Source: an uncultured Bacilli bacterium (lineage in GTDB: Bacteria; Bacillota_I; Bacilli_A; RF39; UBA660). From it: 14,365 nucleotides of DNA. Of the stretch, positions 1 to 7,027 are shown piece by piece. The notes beneath the pieces were generated by a model. The model saw only the letters and a program-made list of their open reading frames with translations, ran no database searches and had not been told where the DNA came from. The DNA lies in contig CALVHJ010000029.1 in NCBI GenBank assembly GCA_944327425.1, positions 1-14,365 of the forward strand, read 5' to 3'. The position numbers were made by a program, and so were the translations under genes. Each line of letters begins with the position of its first letter. Position 1 is the stretch's first letter.

Positions 1-751
1 GAGTTGGATTATCGTATTCTTTTTCCGTGTTATTTATTAAATCGTAAAGTTTAAAGCTTACTTCATCATAAAAGAAAATACCTTCATCATAAATTATATA
101 ATTCTTTTTATTAGTATTAGTTAATTTGTTTTCATTAATATCATATAAATAATAAGAGCCATAATTATCAATTAGAACTATAAAAGTATTATCAGGACTA
201 GCATAATAGTTTTCATAATATAGAGTACTTTCAGTATTAATACTACGATATAATTCTTCTCCATTATTTCTAATTAAATAAATATTATTATCTTTCTTAC
301 TTATAAAGATATCTTTATATGGCATATAATAAATATTTTCATCCATAGATTTGGTGAAGCTAGATACTTCTGTTAGGGTTAAATCATATATTTTCGTATT
401 AGTAGAATTTTGACAATATATTAATTCTTCTTTTAAAGTACAATAACTATCTATATTATTTAAAGTATTAATTTCTGTTATTTCATTTTTTATTATATCT
501 AGTTTTTTTAGTTTGTAACTATATATGCTTTCTTCATCAGCATTTTCCATTAATAAGTAATATATTTCTTCGTCTTCGCAAGTTAGGCCATTTACTATTA
601 AATCTTCTGTTAAAAGATCATAGCCATATATTGAATCACTAATTAGTTTACCACCAGGACCATTATATTCCTTATCAATATTAACTCTTAAGAATACTAT
701 TAAGAAAATAAGTGCTATTATACTTATAAATAATGCGATATTTTTTTTCAT
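1..751 (-). CDS. N-terminally membrane-anchored protein, 3' end cut by the window edge
   Basis: The frame is open from an ATG at 751 to the window edge (250 codons, no stop). The start is preceded by AAGGGTG at a suitable distance. Residues 1-3 are MKK, followed by a hydrophobic stretch at about 4-21 and a charged segment, so it is probably a single-pass anchor with the rest outside the cell; there is no lipobox cysteine. The exported part is rich in Asn, Asp, Glu and Tyr, with many short repeated units of the type I-Y-D-L/I-Y-Y-L. That pattern suggests a beta-propeller-like or other all-beta repeat domain, which is an inference. Cysteines are few. It lies directly downstream of rsmG but has its own promoter immediately after the rsmG stop. 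I do not recognise the family and assign no function; the C-terminus lies outside the window. Confidence 0.8.
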   Translation of the reverse strand, partial: MKKNIALFISIIALIFLIVFLRVNIDKEYNGPGGKLISDSIYGYDLLTEDLIVNGLTCEDEEIYYLLMENADEESIYSYKLKKLDIIKNEITEINTLNNIDSYCTLKEELIYCQNSTNTKIYDLTLTEVSSFTKSMDENIYYMPYKDIFISKKDNNIYLIRNNGEELYRSINTESTLYYENYYASPDNTFIVLIDNYGSYYLYDINENKLTNTNKKNYIIYDEGIFFYDEVSFKLYDLINNTEKEYDNPT

Positions 752-773
752 ATCCGACACCCTTATTATAAAT

Positions 774-802
774 ATAATAACACTTATAGGCTTTTATGTC
801 TA
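774..802 (-). promoter_or_regulatory. Sigma-A-type promoter for the partial membrane protein gene
   Basis: On the minus strand, TAGACA (802-797) is followed by a 17-base spacer and TATTAT (779-774), with TG one base before the -10 (extended -10). Each hexamer differs from consensus at one base. It begins just after the rsmG stop codon, so the downstream gene can be expressed apart from the rsmG operon. Confidence 0.55.
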
Positions 803-806
803 TTTT

Positions 807-1511
807 TTATAATTTACTTTTCACTATTTTGTCATAATTTCGGGGATAAATATTATTTGTTTTCTTTAGTTTTTCAATTATTATTAAGGAACGGTTACTT
901 TCTTCTAGAGGTAAGTTAAATTTGATAACATTAGTTATTTTACTATCTAATTTAGATAGTATGGTTTTACTTTCTTTTATTTCTTCATCAGGAGTTCCTT
1001 TCATAGCAATAAGTTTACCTCCTACTTTTAAATAAGGAATAGATAATTCTGATAAAATACGCAGGTTAGATACAGCTCGTGATGTTACAATATCAAAATA
1101 TTCTCGAAATTCTTTTGGTAAAGATTCTGCTCTAGATTTAAGACAAGTAATATTTTTTAAATTTAATTCCTTAATTACTGTTTCTAAAAACATTATTTTT
1201 TTGTGATTTGAATCAAGTAGCGTGACTTCTAGAGCAGGATAAAATATTTTTAAGACAAGGCCGGGGAAGCCGGCACCTGTACCAATATCTAGAAGTTTTA
1301 AGTCTTTAGAAAGATCAAGAGCTTTACTTAGAGTTAGAGAATCATAAAAATGTTTTAAATATATTTCTTTATCAGTTTTTATGGCAGTTAAATTAAATTT
1401 TTGGTTATATTCTATTAATAAATCTTTGTATTTTGCTAAATCTTTTAAATTTTGATCGGTTGGTTTAATATTTAGCTTGGATAGTTCACTAATAAATTTT
1501 TCTGTAGTCAT
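807..1511 (-). CDS. rsmG: 16S rRNA (guanine-527-N7)-methyltransferase RsmG
   Basis: RsmG (GidB) transfers a methyl group from S-adenosylmethionine to N7 of G527 in the 530 loop of 16S rRNA, in the cytoplasm. The 234-residue protein is close to the usual length. Visible family marks are KFNLTAI (38-44), the SAM-binding motif I LLDIGTGAGFPG (73-84), an acidic residue in TLLDSN (97-102) at the end of the next strand, SRAVSNL (144-150) and LIAMKG (167-172). The C-terminus carries the YPRNYDKI segment, a diverged form of the common YPRKAGTP tail. The start is ATG 1511, preceded by AAGGAGGA. It begins 9 nt after the mnmG stop, so it is the last gene of mnmE-mnmG-rsmG, the classic Firmicutes order. 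In other bacteria, loss of rsmG is known to give low-level streptomycin resistance. Confidence 0.97.
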   Translation of the reverse strand: MTTEKFISELSKLNIKPTDQNLKDLAKYKDLLIEYNQKFNLTAIKTDKEIYLKHFYDSLTLSKALDLSKDLKLLDIGTGAGFPGLVLKIFYPALEVTLLDSNHKKIMFLETVIKELNLKNITCLKSRAESLPKEFREYFDIVTSRAVSNLRILSELSIPYLKVGGKLIAMKGTPDEEIKESKTILSKLDSKITNVIKFNLPLEESNRSLIIIEKLKKTNNIYPRNYDKIVKSKL

Positions 1512-1520
1512 AAGTCCTCC

Positions 1521-3386
1521 TTATTTATCATATTGTTTTTTTAAATACACAGTAAGTATAGCTATATCTGATGGGTTTACGCCACTAATGCGAGTTGCTT
1601 GGCCAATAGATAATGGTCTTATATCTTTTAATTTAGTTCTTGCTTCACTTGCTAAATTTAAGATATCATCATAGTTAATATCTTTAGGTATTAGTTTTTC
1701 TTCTAATTTTTTAGCTTTACTAGCTTCTTTATAAACTTTGGCAATATATCCTTCATATTTAATTTCAATTTCTACTTCTTCTAATATTTCATGAGGATAT
1801 TCTAAAGGAATTATTTTAGTGATAATATCCATATTAAGTTCGGGTCTTTTTAAGAACATATAAAGACTTGTACTAAATGATGGTATTTCAATATTTAGAT
1901 CTGTTAATAAAGTTTTGGTTTTATCATTAAGTTTTAAATTGTTGTTTCTTAAAATATTTTTTACTTCATTTATTAAAAATTCTTTTTCTTTTAGTTTAGC
2001 ATATCTTACTTCATCTATGGTGCCATTTTCATAGCCTATCTTTCTAAGTCTTAAATCAGCATTGTCATGACGTAAAATTAGGCGATATTCGGCACGAGAA
2101 GTAAGCATACGGTATGGTTCTTTGGTTCCTTTTGTTACTAAATCATCAATTAATACTCCTATGTAAGCTTCATCACGTCTAAGTATTAAGGGATCTAATC
2201 CTTTTAGTAAGTGATGAGCATTAATACCAGCGATTAGCCCTTGAGCGGCTGCTTCTTCATAGCCACTTGTGCCATTTATTTGACCGGCGGTAAATAAGTT
2301 TTTTATTTTTTTGTTTTCTAAACTAGGCTTTATTTCTAATGGATTTAAGGCATCATATTCGATCGCATAAGCATACTTTGTAATTATCGCATTTTCTAAG
2401 CCTTTTAGAGAGTGGACCATTTTTTCTTGAATATCTCTAGGCATGGAAGTAGAAAATCCTTGTAAATACCACTCATCATAGTAAATACTTTCTGGCTCTA
2501 AAAATAATTGATGACGTTCTTTATTGGCAAAACGTACTATTTTATCTTCGATAGATGGACAATATCTGGGACCAATTCCCGTTACATAACCACCATACAT
2601 AGCAGATTTTTCTAAATTATTTTTAATAATTTCATGAGTTAATTCATTTGTGTATAATAAATAGCATTTTTGCTGTTCATTTATTTTATATAAAGGAGGA
2701 TTATCAAAACTGAATGTGTAATATTCGTTATCACCTAATTCCTCTTCCATCTTACTAAAATCAATTGAATCCTTTTTTATTCTAGGCGGTGTGCCCGTTT
2801 TTAATCTTTGAATATCCAAGCCTAATTTTTTTAAATTATCACTTAGATTATTACTTCTTGCTTCACCATGAGGACCACCTGGAGTATTTTCACTGCCAAT
2901 TAAAATATTTGCTTTTAAATAAGTTCCTGTAGTTAGAATGACAGATTTGCTATTTAGCTTTTGGCCATCACTTAAAATAACACCTTGAGCAATATTATCT
3001 AAAATTATTAAATTTTCCACCATTCCTTCGATAATAGTTAAATTGGGAGTATTATGTAAATATTCTAACATTACTTTTGGATAAGTTATTTTATCGGCTT
3101 GAGCACGCAAGCTTCTTACAGCAGGGCCTTTGGCATTGTTTAACATTTTAATTTGGAAGTGAGAACGATCTGCTACTTTACCCATTAATCCACCTAAAGC
3201 ATCAATTTCTCTTACAATTATTCCTTTAGCAGTTCCTCCTATGGATGGATTACAGGGCATATCGGCTATATTTTTTAGATTGGCGGTAATAAGAGCTGTC
3301 TTTAAGCCAAGATAAGCTCCGATATGAGCAGCTTCACATCCAGCATGTCCTCCACCAACAACGATTAAATCATACATAATTATCAC
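1521..3386 (-). CDS. mnmG: tRNA uridine-5-carboxymethylaminomethyl modification enzyme MnmG (GidA)
   Basis: MnmG is the FAD/NADH subunit that, with MnmE, installs the (carboxymethyl)aminomethyl group on wobble U34 of certain tRNAs. At 621 residues it has the full family length. The Rossmann FAD motif GGGHAGCEAA (11-20), DMPCNPSIGGTAKG (42-55), TTGTYL (152-157), the conserved cysteine region GPRYCPSIEDK (272-282), NGTSGYEEAAAQGL (about 370-383) and TSRAEYRL are all present. The start is ambiguous. A GTG at 3386 shares its first base with the mnmE TAG stop and lies 5 nt after AGGA. An ATG at 3377 gives MYDLIVVGGG, which looks like a natural N-terminus, but is 14 nt from the same AGGA. I keep GTG on ribosome-site spacing; the difference is three residues. 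Translation is probably coupled to mnmE. Confidence 0.97.
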   Translation of the reverse strand: MIIMYDLIVVGGGHAGCEAAHIGAYLGLKTALITANLKNIADMPCNPSIGGTAKGIIVREIDALGGLMGKVADRSHFQIKMLNNAKGPAVRSLRAQADKITYPKVMLEYLHNTPNLTIIEGMVENLIILDNIAQGVILSDGQKLNSKSVILTTGTYLKANILIGSENTPGGPHGEARSNNLSDNLKKLGLDIQRLKTGTPPRIKKDSIDFSKMEEELGDNEYYTFSFDNPPLYKINEQQKCYLLYTNELTHEIIKNNLEKSAMYGGYVTGIGPRYCPSIEDKIVRFANKERHQLFLEPESIYYDEWYLQGFSTSMPRDIQEKMVHSLKGLENAIITKYAYAIEYDALNPLEIKPSLENKKIKNLFTAGQINGTSGYEEAAAQGLIAGINAHHLLKGLDPLILRRDEAYIGVLIDDLVTKGTKEPYRMLTSRAEYRLILRHDNADLRLRKIGYENGTIDEVRYAKLKEKEFLINEVKNILRNNNLKLNDKTKTLLTDLNIEIPSFSTSLYMFLKRPELNMDIITKIIPLEYPHEILEEVEIEIKYEGYIAKVYKEASKAKKLEEKLIPKDINYDDILNLASEARTKLKDIRPLSIGQATRISGVNPSDIAILTVYLKKQYDK

Positions 3387-4732
3387 TACTTTCCTAAACA
3401 GAACTTGCTAAATAAAGTATCTAACAGTTCATCTTGATAGGATTCACCGGTAATTTCTCCTAGTAAATCCCATGCTTTTTTAATATCTATCGCTATAAAA
3501 TCAACCGGAAGTTTATTTGATACATTTCTTAGGGCATCATCAATACTTCGCAAAGCTTCTTTAATAAGACCAATTACTCTAGCACTCGATACTACTTCTA
3601 GGTTGCTATTATTGATACGTTCTAAATCAAATAATTCGACTATTTTATTTCTTAGATTATCTAGGCCATCTATATCTATAGTATTACCTCTTACAATATT
3701 TTCGCCAGTAATTTCTAATTTGGTTGGTAAATCAGTTTTATTTACAAAGACTATGTTAGTTTTGTCCTTGATTTTTGCTAATAATTCTTTATCTTCATTA
3801 CTTAATTCTTCATTGTTATTTAAAACTAAAATTACTAAATCAGCTTTATCTATCATTTCTAGTGATTTATCAACACCTATTTTTTCGACTAAATCATCAG
3901 TTTTTCTAATACCAGCAGTATCAATAAATTTTAAAGCAATTCCTTTTAGTTCAACTTCTCCTTCAATAATATCGCGGGTAGTACCAGCAATATCAGTTAC
4001 AATGGCTTTATTTTCTTTTAATAAAGCATTTAAAAGACTACTTTTACCAACATTGGGGCGGCCTATAATAGCTACTTTAATGCCATTTTCGATGATTTTA
4101 CCAATTTTGCTTTCTTCTAGTAAGTTTTCTAATTCTTTTTTGATTTCGTTTAACTTAGGTGGTAAGTTTTCTAAAGTAATTTCTAAAGCATCTTCATATT
4201 CTGGAAAATCAATGTTTACTTCAATGTTAGCTAGAAGTTCAACAATAATATTTCTTGCTTTATTTAGCTTTTTTGATACAGTGCCATTTAATGTATTGAG
4301 AGCTAATTTACGTTCTAAATCAGTACGAGATTTAATTAAATTGTTTACAGCTTCGGCTTCTGATAGATCAAGTCGGCCATTTAAAAAAGCTCTTTTCGTA
4401 AATTCTCCGGGTTCGGCGAGACGAATACCACTCGCAATTAATATTTCTAATACTTTTTTGGTAGTAGAGATGCCACCATGGGAATTTATTTCAACTATAT
4501 CTTCTTTGGTATAAGTTTTGGGAGCTTTAAGTACTGTTACTAAAACTTCATCTATAATTTCCCCTTTATTAATGATATGGCCATAATGAATAGTATGACT
4601 TGGTACTTCTTCTAAATTTTTGCCATCAAAAAGTTTGGCCACCTTTTTTATAGCATCAGGACCACTTACTCGGATAATTGATATTGCTCCTACTCCTAAG
4701 CTTGTTGAGATAGCACAAATGGTATCAAACAT
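3386..4732 (-). CDS. mnmE: tRNA modification GTPase MnmE (TrmE)
   Basis: MnmE is a G-domain-dimerising GTPase that binds formyl-tetrahydrofolate and works with MnmG on wobble uridine. The 448 residues show the N-terminal tetrahydrofolate-binding domain (1 to about 120, with EINSHGG at 81-87 and EPGEFTKRAFLNGRLDL at 107-123). A helical domain follows, with an inserted G domain: P-loop GRPNVGKS (224-231), TTRD (251-254), DTAG (271-274), NKTD (331-334). The C-terminal FCLGK (444-448) has the invariant catalytic-loop cysteine. The start is ATG 4732 with AAAGGAGTGA upstream. It is the first gene of its operon and has a clear promoter. In many Firmicutes it follows rpmH-rnpA-yidC-jag near the origin; here the upstream neighbours are the polyprenol-kinase-like pair, so the origin cluster has been rearranged. 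Confidence 0.98.
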   Translation of the reverse strand: MFDTICAISTSLGVGAISIIRVSGPDAIKKVAKLFDGKNLEEVPSHTIHYGHIINKGEIIDEVLVTVLKAPKTYTKEDIVEINSHGGISTTKKVLEILIASGIRLAEPGEFTKRAFLNGRLDLSEAEAVNNLIKSRTDLERKLALNTLNGTVSKKLNKARNIIVELLANIEVNIDFPEYEDALEITLENLPPKLNEIKKELENLLEESKIGKIIENGIKVAIIGRPNVGKSSLLNALLKENKAIVTDIAGTTRDIIEGEVELKGIALKFIDTAGIRKTDDLVEKIGVDKSLEMIDKADLVILVLNNNEELSNEDKELLAKIKDKTNIVFVNKTDLPTKLEITGENIVRGNTIDIDGLDNLRNKIVELFDLERINNSNLEVVSSARVIGLIKEALRSIDDALRNVSNKLPVDFIAIDIKKAWDLLGEITGESYQDELLDTLFSKFCLGK

Positions 4733-4759
4733 AAAAAGTCACTCCTTTTAAGCGACTTT

Positions 4760-4788
4760 ATTATAGCATTATTTAAACTATTTTACAA
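4760..4788 (-). promoter_or_regulatory. Extended -10 promoter of the mnmE-mnmG-rsmG operon
   Basis: On the minus strand, TTGTAA (4788-4783) is followed by a 17-base spacer ending TGC and TATAAT (4765-4760). This gives an extended -10 and a predicted start near 4753, about 20 nt before the mnmE ATG. An imperfect 9-bp dyad, AAAGTCGCT / AGTGACTTT (4759-4751 and 4743-4735), begins right after the -10 and flanks the Shine-Dalgarno sequence. The 5' arm would be mostly untranscribed, so if it matters it is more likely a DNA site than an RNA hairpin. Confidence 0.75.
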
Positions 4789-4838
4789 TTTTTTATTTTA
4801 TGTTTATCGTTGATATTAAATTATAGCTGGATATATAG

Positions 4839-5588
4839 TTACACATAGAGAAGACATAGAATAACAAATATAATTAGATTACTTAATAAATTAACCATGT
4901 TATTGTCTATCCATTTTATTCCTTGGTAATAGTTTGTTTTTTGATTACAATGTTTTCTTTTTTCAGTTATTTTTTTACATTTAGAACATTTATATTTTAC
5001 TTGAAGTATGGCACCTAGAAAAGAATCAATTAAACTACCAATAAAACCAGATAATAATATTATTAGTGATGAGATAAGATCATTTTTAATTCCAATAAAG
5101 TAGATTAAACTAATTAGAATAGAACCTATTAAAGAAGAGAATAAACCTAGGAGGCTAATATTACCAGATAAACCTTTTAGACTACGGTGCCATGTTAAGA
5201 TATTAATTGGATCTTTTTTAGATAAAACACCAATATCACTGGCTAGGGTATCGGCTAGAGATTCAGCCATAATTGAGGCATAAATTAGAAGATATATATC
5301 ATTTTTTTCTAAATGAAAAAGAATGATGGACAGAGTAGGTAGGCCTACATTGGATATAATTTGGATAAGTTTACGTTTTTCTTTTATTTGTTTTTTATTA
5401 AATAGTTTGGTAATGATACTTCCTAAAAATACAATAACTAAAATAATAAAGGGGGTTAGGCCACCAAAAAAAGCAATAATAAAAGAAAAGATGATGGCTA
5501 CTAATAAGGCAGCAGGAGTTAAAGCTTTTTTTACTAAAGCTAGAGAACCTAATAACAAACTTAGAATAATACTAGTTATTAAATTCAT
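4839..5588 (-). CDS. DUF92 / VTE6-like integral membrane protein (putative polyprenyl-phosphate kinase)
   Basis: This is a 249-residue polytopic membrane protein of the DUF92 family. The characterised plant member, VTE6, converts phytyl phosphate to phytyl diphosphate, so a CTP-dependent second phosphorylation of an isoprenoid phosphate is a reasonable but unproven role. Hydrophobic segments occupy roughly 3-18, 24-60, 82-92, 142-168, 172-196 and 233-248. Family motifs are ASIMAESLADTLASDIG (104-120), KGLSGNISLLG (138-148) and GSLIDSFLGAILQ (184-196), followed by a cytosolic zinc-ribbon-like insert with C201, C204, H213 and C214, then WIDNNMVNLLSN. I chose ATG 5588, 2 nt after the upstream stop. 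A TTG at 5600 is possible but unneeded. Placement directly behind a VTE5-like gene supports a consecutive pathway. The substrate cannot be told from sequence. Confidence 0.85.
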   Translation of the reverse strand: MNLITSIILSLLLGSLALVKKALTPAALLVAIIFSFIIAFFGGLTPFIILVIVFLGSIITKLFNKKQIKEKRKLIQIISNVGLPTLSIILFHLEKNDIYLLIYASIMAESLADTLASDIGVLSKKDPINILTWHRSLKGLSGNISLLGLFSSLIGSILISLIYFIGIKNDLISSLIILLSGFIGSLIDSFLGAILQVKYKCSKCKKITEKRKHCNQKTNYYQGIKWIDNNMVNLLSNLIIFVILCLLYV

Positions 5589-5590
5589 TT

Positions 5591-6247
5591 TTAAAACCAA
5601 CTTTCTAATACATAAGTAAGAAGAGCTAAACCAATAGGTAGAGTTAAATTATCACTTCCTCTTTTACTGAATAATTCTAAAAAGATTGATATAATGCTAA
5701 GTATTAATATTTTTATAATATTTAAATTTAAATTATAATATATTTTAAAAAGCGTTATGATAAGAAAAGCACTTAAAAATATAACTAAAGAGCCAGCGTA
5801 GGTTTTCTTTGTTTTCCCTATTTTATACTTATTAAATTTATGGCCTATAAAGGGAGCTAAACCATCTCCTAGGCACATAGTAATAATACCGATTCCATAA
5901 TAGGGATAAAATAATGGATAGAAGTAGGAAATAGTGGCTAAAATAGTAAAGCTTAAAGCATAAAATATAGTTCCTAATGATTCTTTTTCTTCTTCTTCCA
6001 TAGATGACATTATATTAAAGCGGTAAGATAAAAAGTTAAATACAACTATAGTAAGAGGAAGGATAATTATATGAATACTCGTTTTAAAAAAATAATTCAT
6101 GATAAACCAACTTGCTCCTACTAAGATATGGACAAGTTTTCGAGAAGTTTTTGACTTTATTATTCCTTTTGTTTTTAATATTCCTAGTATAAATAGGACT
6201 AGAAATATATAGCTGTATGTTAATATATAACCTAAAAATATATTCAT
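5591..6247 (-). CDS. VTE5/phytol kinase–dolichol kinase family membrane protein
   Basis: This 218-residue protein is almost entirely transmembrane and belongs to the CDP-alcohol/CTP-dependent polyprenol kinase group that includes phytol kinase VTE5 and dolichol kinase Sec59. Evidence is SRKLVH (35-40), ESLGTIFY (89-96), the nucleotide-binding loop CLGDGLAPFIG (125-135), the following basic run ending KKTYAGS (147-153), and the C-terminal E-x9-DN-LTLP signature (191-204). Many relatives have an acidic residue in place of A151, so its absence should be checked. The start is ATG 6247 with AGAGGA upstream and a near-perfect promoter. The DUF92 gene follows after 2 nt. The expected reaction is polyprenol or phytol-like alcohol plus CTP to the monophosphate. 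The true alcohol (undecaprenol, farnesol, geranylgeraniol or diet-derived phytol) is unknown. Confidence 0.82.
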   Translation of the reverse strand: MNIFLGYILTYSYIFLVLFILGILKTKGIIKSKTSRKLVHILVGASWFIMNYFFKTSIHIIILPLTIVVFNFLSYRFNIMSSMEEEEKESLGTIFYALSFTILATISYFYPLFYPYYGIGIITMCLGDGLAPFIGHKFNKYKIGKTKKTYAGSLVIFLSAFLIITLFKIYYNLNLNIIKILILSIISIFLELFSKRGSDNLTLPIGLALLTYVLESWF

Positions 6248-6266
6248 AATTATCCTCTTAACCTAA

Positions 6267-6295
6267 ATTATAGAGGAAAAACTAGGGTATGTCAA
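6267..6295 (-). promoter_or_regulatory. Consensus sigma-A promoter for the VTE5-like/DUF92 pair
   Basis: On the minus strand, TTGACA (6295-6290), a 17-base spacer and TATAAT (6272-6267) match consensus in both hexamers. The predicted start is near 6260, giving a short leader before ATG 6247. A second promoter about 290 bases further upstream could add a longer leader. Confidence 0.85.
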
Positions 6296-6324
6296 TTATT
6301 AGGATATAAGTTATTTACATCAAA

Positions 6325-6442
6325 GTTCTTGTACTGAACATAAGAATTAACTTACGTTAATTCGCCTAACCTCACGGTTAGTTTTTTTTTTTTTTTTTTT
6401 CGTACTATACAGACCTTATTTCCGAGAGTTGCTCCCGTACTA
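6325..6442 (-). ncRNA. Candidate structured RNA with GNRA-capped hairpins and an A19 tract
   Basis: Reading the minus strand from 6442, the order is as follows. TAGTACG comes first, then a 6-bp hairpin CGGGAG-CAA-CTCTCG whose third pair is G·U only in this orientation. After a 17-nt linker comes a second TAGTACG (6407-6401) and 19 A (6400-6382). Next are CTAACC-GTGA-GGTTAG (6381-6366) and AATTAAC-GTAA-GTTAATT (6362-6345), then GTTC-AGTACAA-GAAC (6339-6325). Two consecutive GNRA tetraloops and the wobble pair favour a minus-strand RNA. Flanks are far more AT-rich. The boundaries are those of the visible structure; neither the true ends nor the family are known. It may be a free RNA or the leader of the VTE5-like gene. 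The same hairpin plus T19 on the plus strand also resembles a terminator, but no plus-strand gene precedes it. Confidence 0.45.
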
Positions 6443-6496
6443 CATTATATTATATTTATATTTTTAATTTAATTTTGGTATTAAATAAATTGAAGA

Positions 6497-6526
6497 TTAA
6501 CATTTATAAACTTTATGTATTTTCAT
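6497..6526 (-). CDS. Possible 9-residue leader ORF (MKIHKVYKC)
   Basis: ATG 6526 opens nine codons and a TAA. It is preceded at 8 nt by AAGGGGGA (6542-6535), and a good promoter starts transcription only about 20 nt upstream. A strong ribosome site directly after a promoter with such a short frame resembles leader peptides used in translation-coupled control. The downstream sequence is a candidate structured RNA, then the VTE5-like gene about 250 nt later. The peptide matches no leader I know, so it may be chance in AT-rich DNA. Confidence 0.3.
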   Translation of the reverse strand: MKIHKVYKC

Positions 6527-6553
6527 ATTATATATCCCCCTTACTATAAAAGG

Positions 6554-6582
6554 AGTATATCACAAATACATATGTTCGTCAA
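6554..6582 (-). promoter_or_regulatory. Sigma-A promoter upstream of the leader ORF and structured RNA candidate
   Basis: On the minus strand, TTGACG (6582-6577), a 17-base spacer and TATACT (6559-6554) each differ from consensus at one position. The predicted start is near 6547. No intrinsic terminator is visible on this strand before the VTE5-like gene, so a leader of about 300 nt is possible. Confidence 0.65.
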
Positions 6583-6664
6583 GAATAAATTTTAAGAATA
6601 TTATTTTGGGTATTTTACTAGAACTATAATGAAACTTGAATATGGTTAGAAAGAGGTTATAGTC

Positions 6665-6881
6665 ATGAAAAAAATCCGGATGAAATTGAATTTATTTGTC
6701 CAAAATGCAAAACAAGAGAAAGGATTCCCACAGAAATAGTAGAAATGTTAGATTATGCTGATCAAATTGGTGTAGATACTTCTGTACCCCTAGATTTGAT
6801 TGCAAAAATTGTGATGGTAAAATGGTACCTATCTACTATATCGGGGCAAAAGGTAAAGTTTACGAATATAAAGAAAACTAA
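6665..6881 (+). pseudogene. Small zinc-ribbon protein gene broken by two one-base deletions
   Basis: ATG 6665 has AGAGG upstream and TATAAT at 6625-6630, though no convincing -35. The zero frame stops after 24 codons. If one A is restored to the A7 run (6668-6674) and one C to the C4 run (6787-6790), a continuous 72-residue frame appears. It starts MKKNPDEIEFICPKCK and ends in a lysine/tyrosine-rich tail before TAA 6881. It carries two CxxC pairs (ICPKC and FDCKNC), the usual pattern of a one-zinc ribbon, about 34 residues apart. A terminator follows. Both lesions fall in homopolymers, so either this is a recent pseudogene, the assembly has homopolymer errors, or the gene needs slippage for expression. 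The family and function are not recognised. Confidence 0.7.
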
Positions 6882-6899
6882 GTAAAATTTTTAAATATT

Positions 6900-6932
6900 A
6901 AAATTGGACTCTTTTTGCATGTCCAATTTTTT
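6900..6932 (+). terminator. Rho-independent terminator after the zinc-ribbon gene
   Basis: AAAATTGGAC (6900-6909) pairs with GTCCAATTTT (6921-6930) around an 11-base loop and runs into T6 at 6927-6932. It lies 19 nt after the zinc-ribbon stop. Confidence 0.75.
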
Positions 6933-6984
6933 AATTGCGAACTTTTATATGTATTGTTTTTACTAAAAGTATTTTCCTATAAGA

Positions 6985-7015
6985 TAAAAAGATAGATTTT
7001 AAAATTTTCTATCTT
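6985..7015 (-). terminator. Terminator after the HTH-protein gene
   Basis: On the minus strand, AAGATAGA (7015-7008) pairs with TCTATCTT (6996-6989), with an A/T-rich loop that is itself palindromic, followed by a T-rich run. It lies 12 nt after the stop of the 7028-7603 gene, facing the plus-strand terminator at 6900-6932. Confidence 0.7.
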
Positions 7016-7027
7016 CTTATGTTTTCT

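Noticed and set aside
3603..4514. A 303-codon open frame on the plus strand.
   Set aside because: It lies wholly opposite mnmE, has no ribosome site, and its low-complexity Ser/Leu/Ile composition is the mirror of the mnmE codons.
6270..6320. A purine-riboswitch-like string (TATATCCTAATAATT on the minus strand).
   Set aside because: The P2 and P3 stems with their loop-loop contacts are missing, and the region overlaps a consensus promoter.
6366..6400. Plus-strand rho-independent terminator (CTAACC-TCAC-GGTTAG plus T19).
   Set aside because: It has perfect terminator form, but no plus-strand gene or promoter precedes it, while GNRA loops and a G·U pair favour the minus strand. It is kept only as an alternative reading of the RNA candidate.
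6300..6442. A tracrRNA or type II CRISPR accessory RNA (A-rich linker and AATAAGG-like string).
   Set aside because: There is no CRISPR repeat array and no cas gene in the window, and the pairing does not give the usual nexus.
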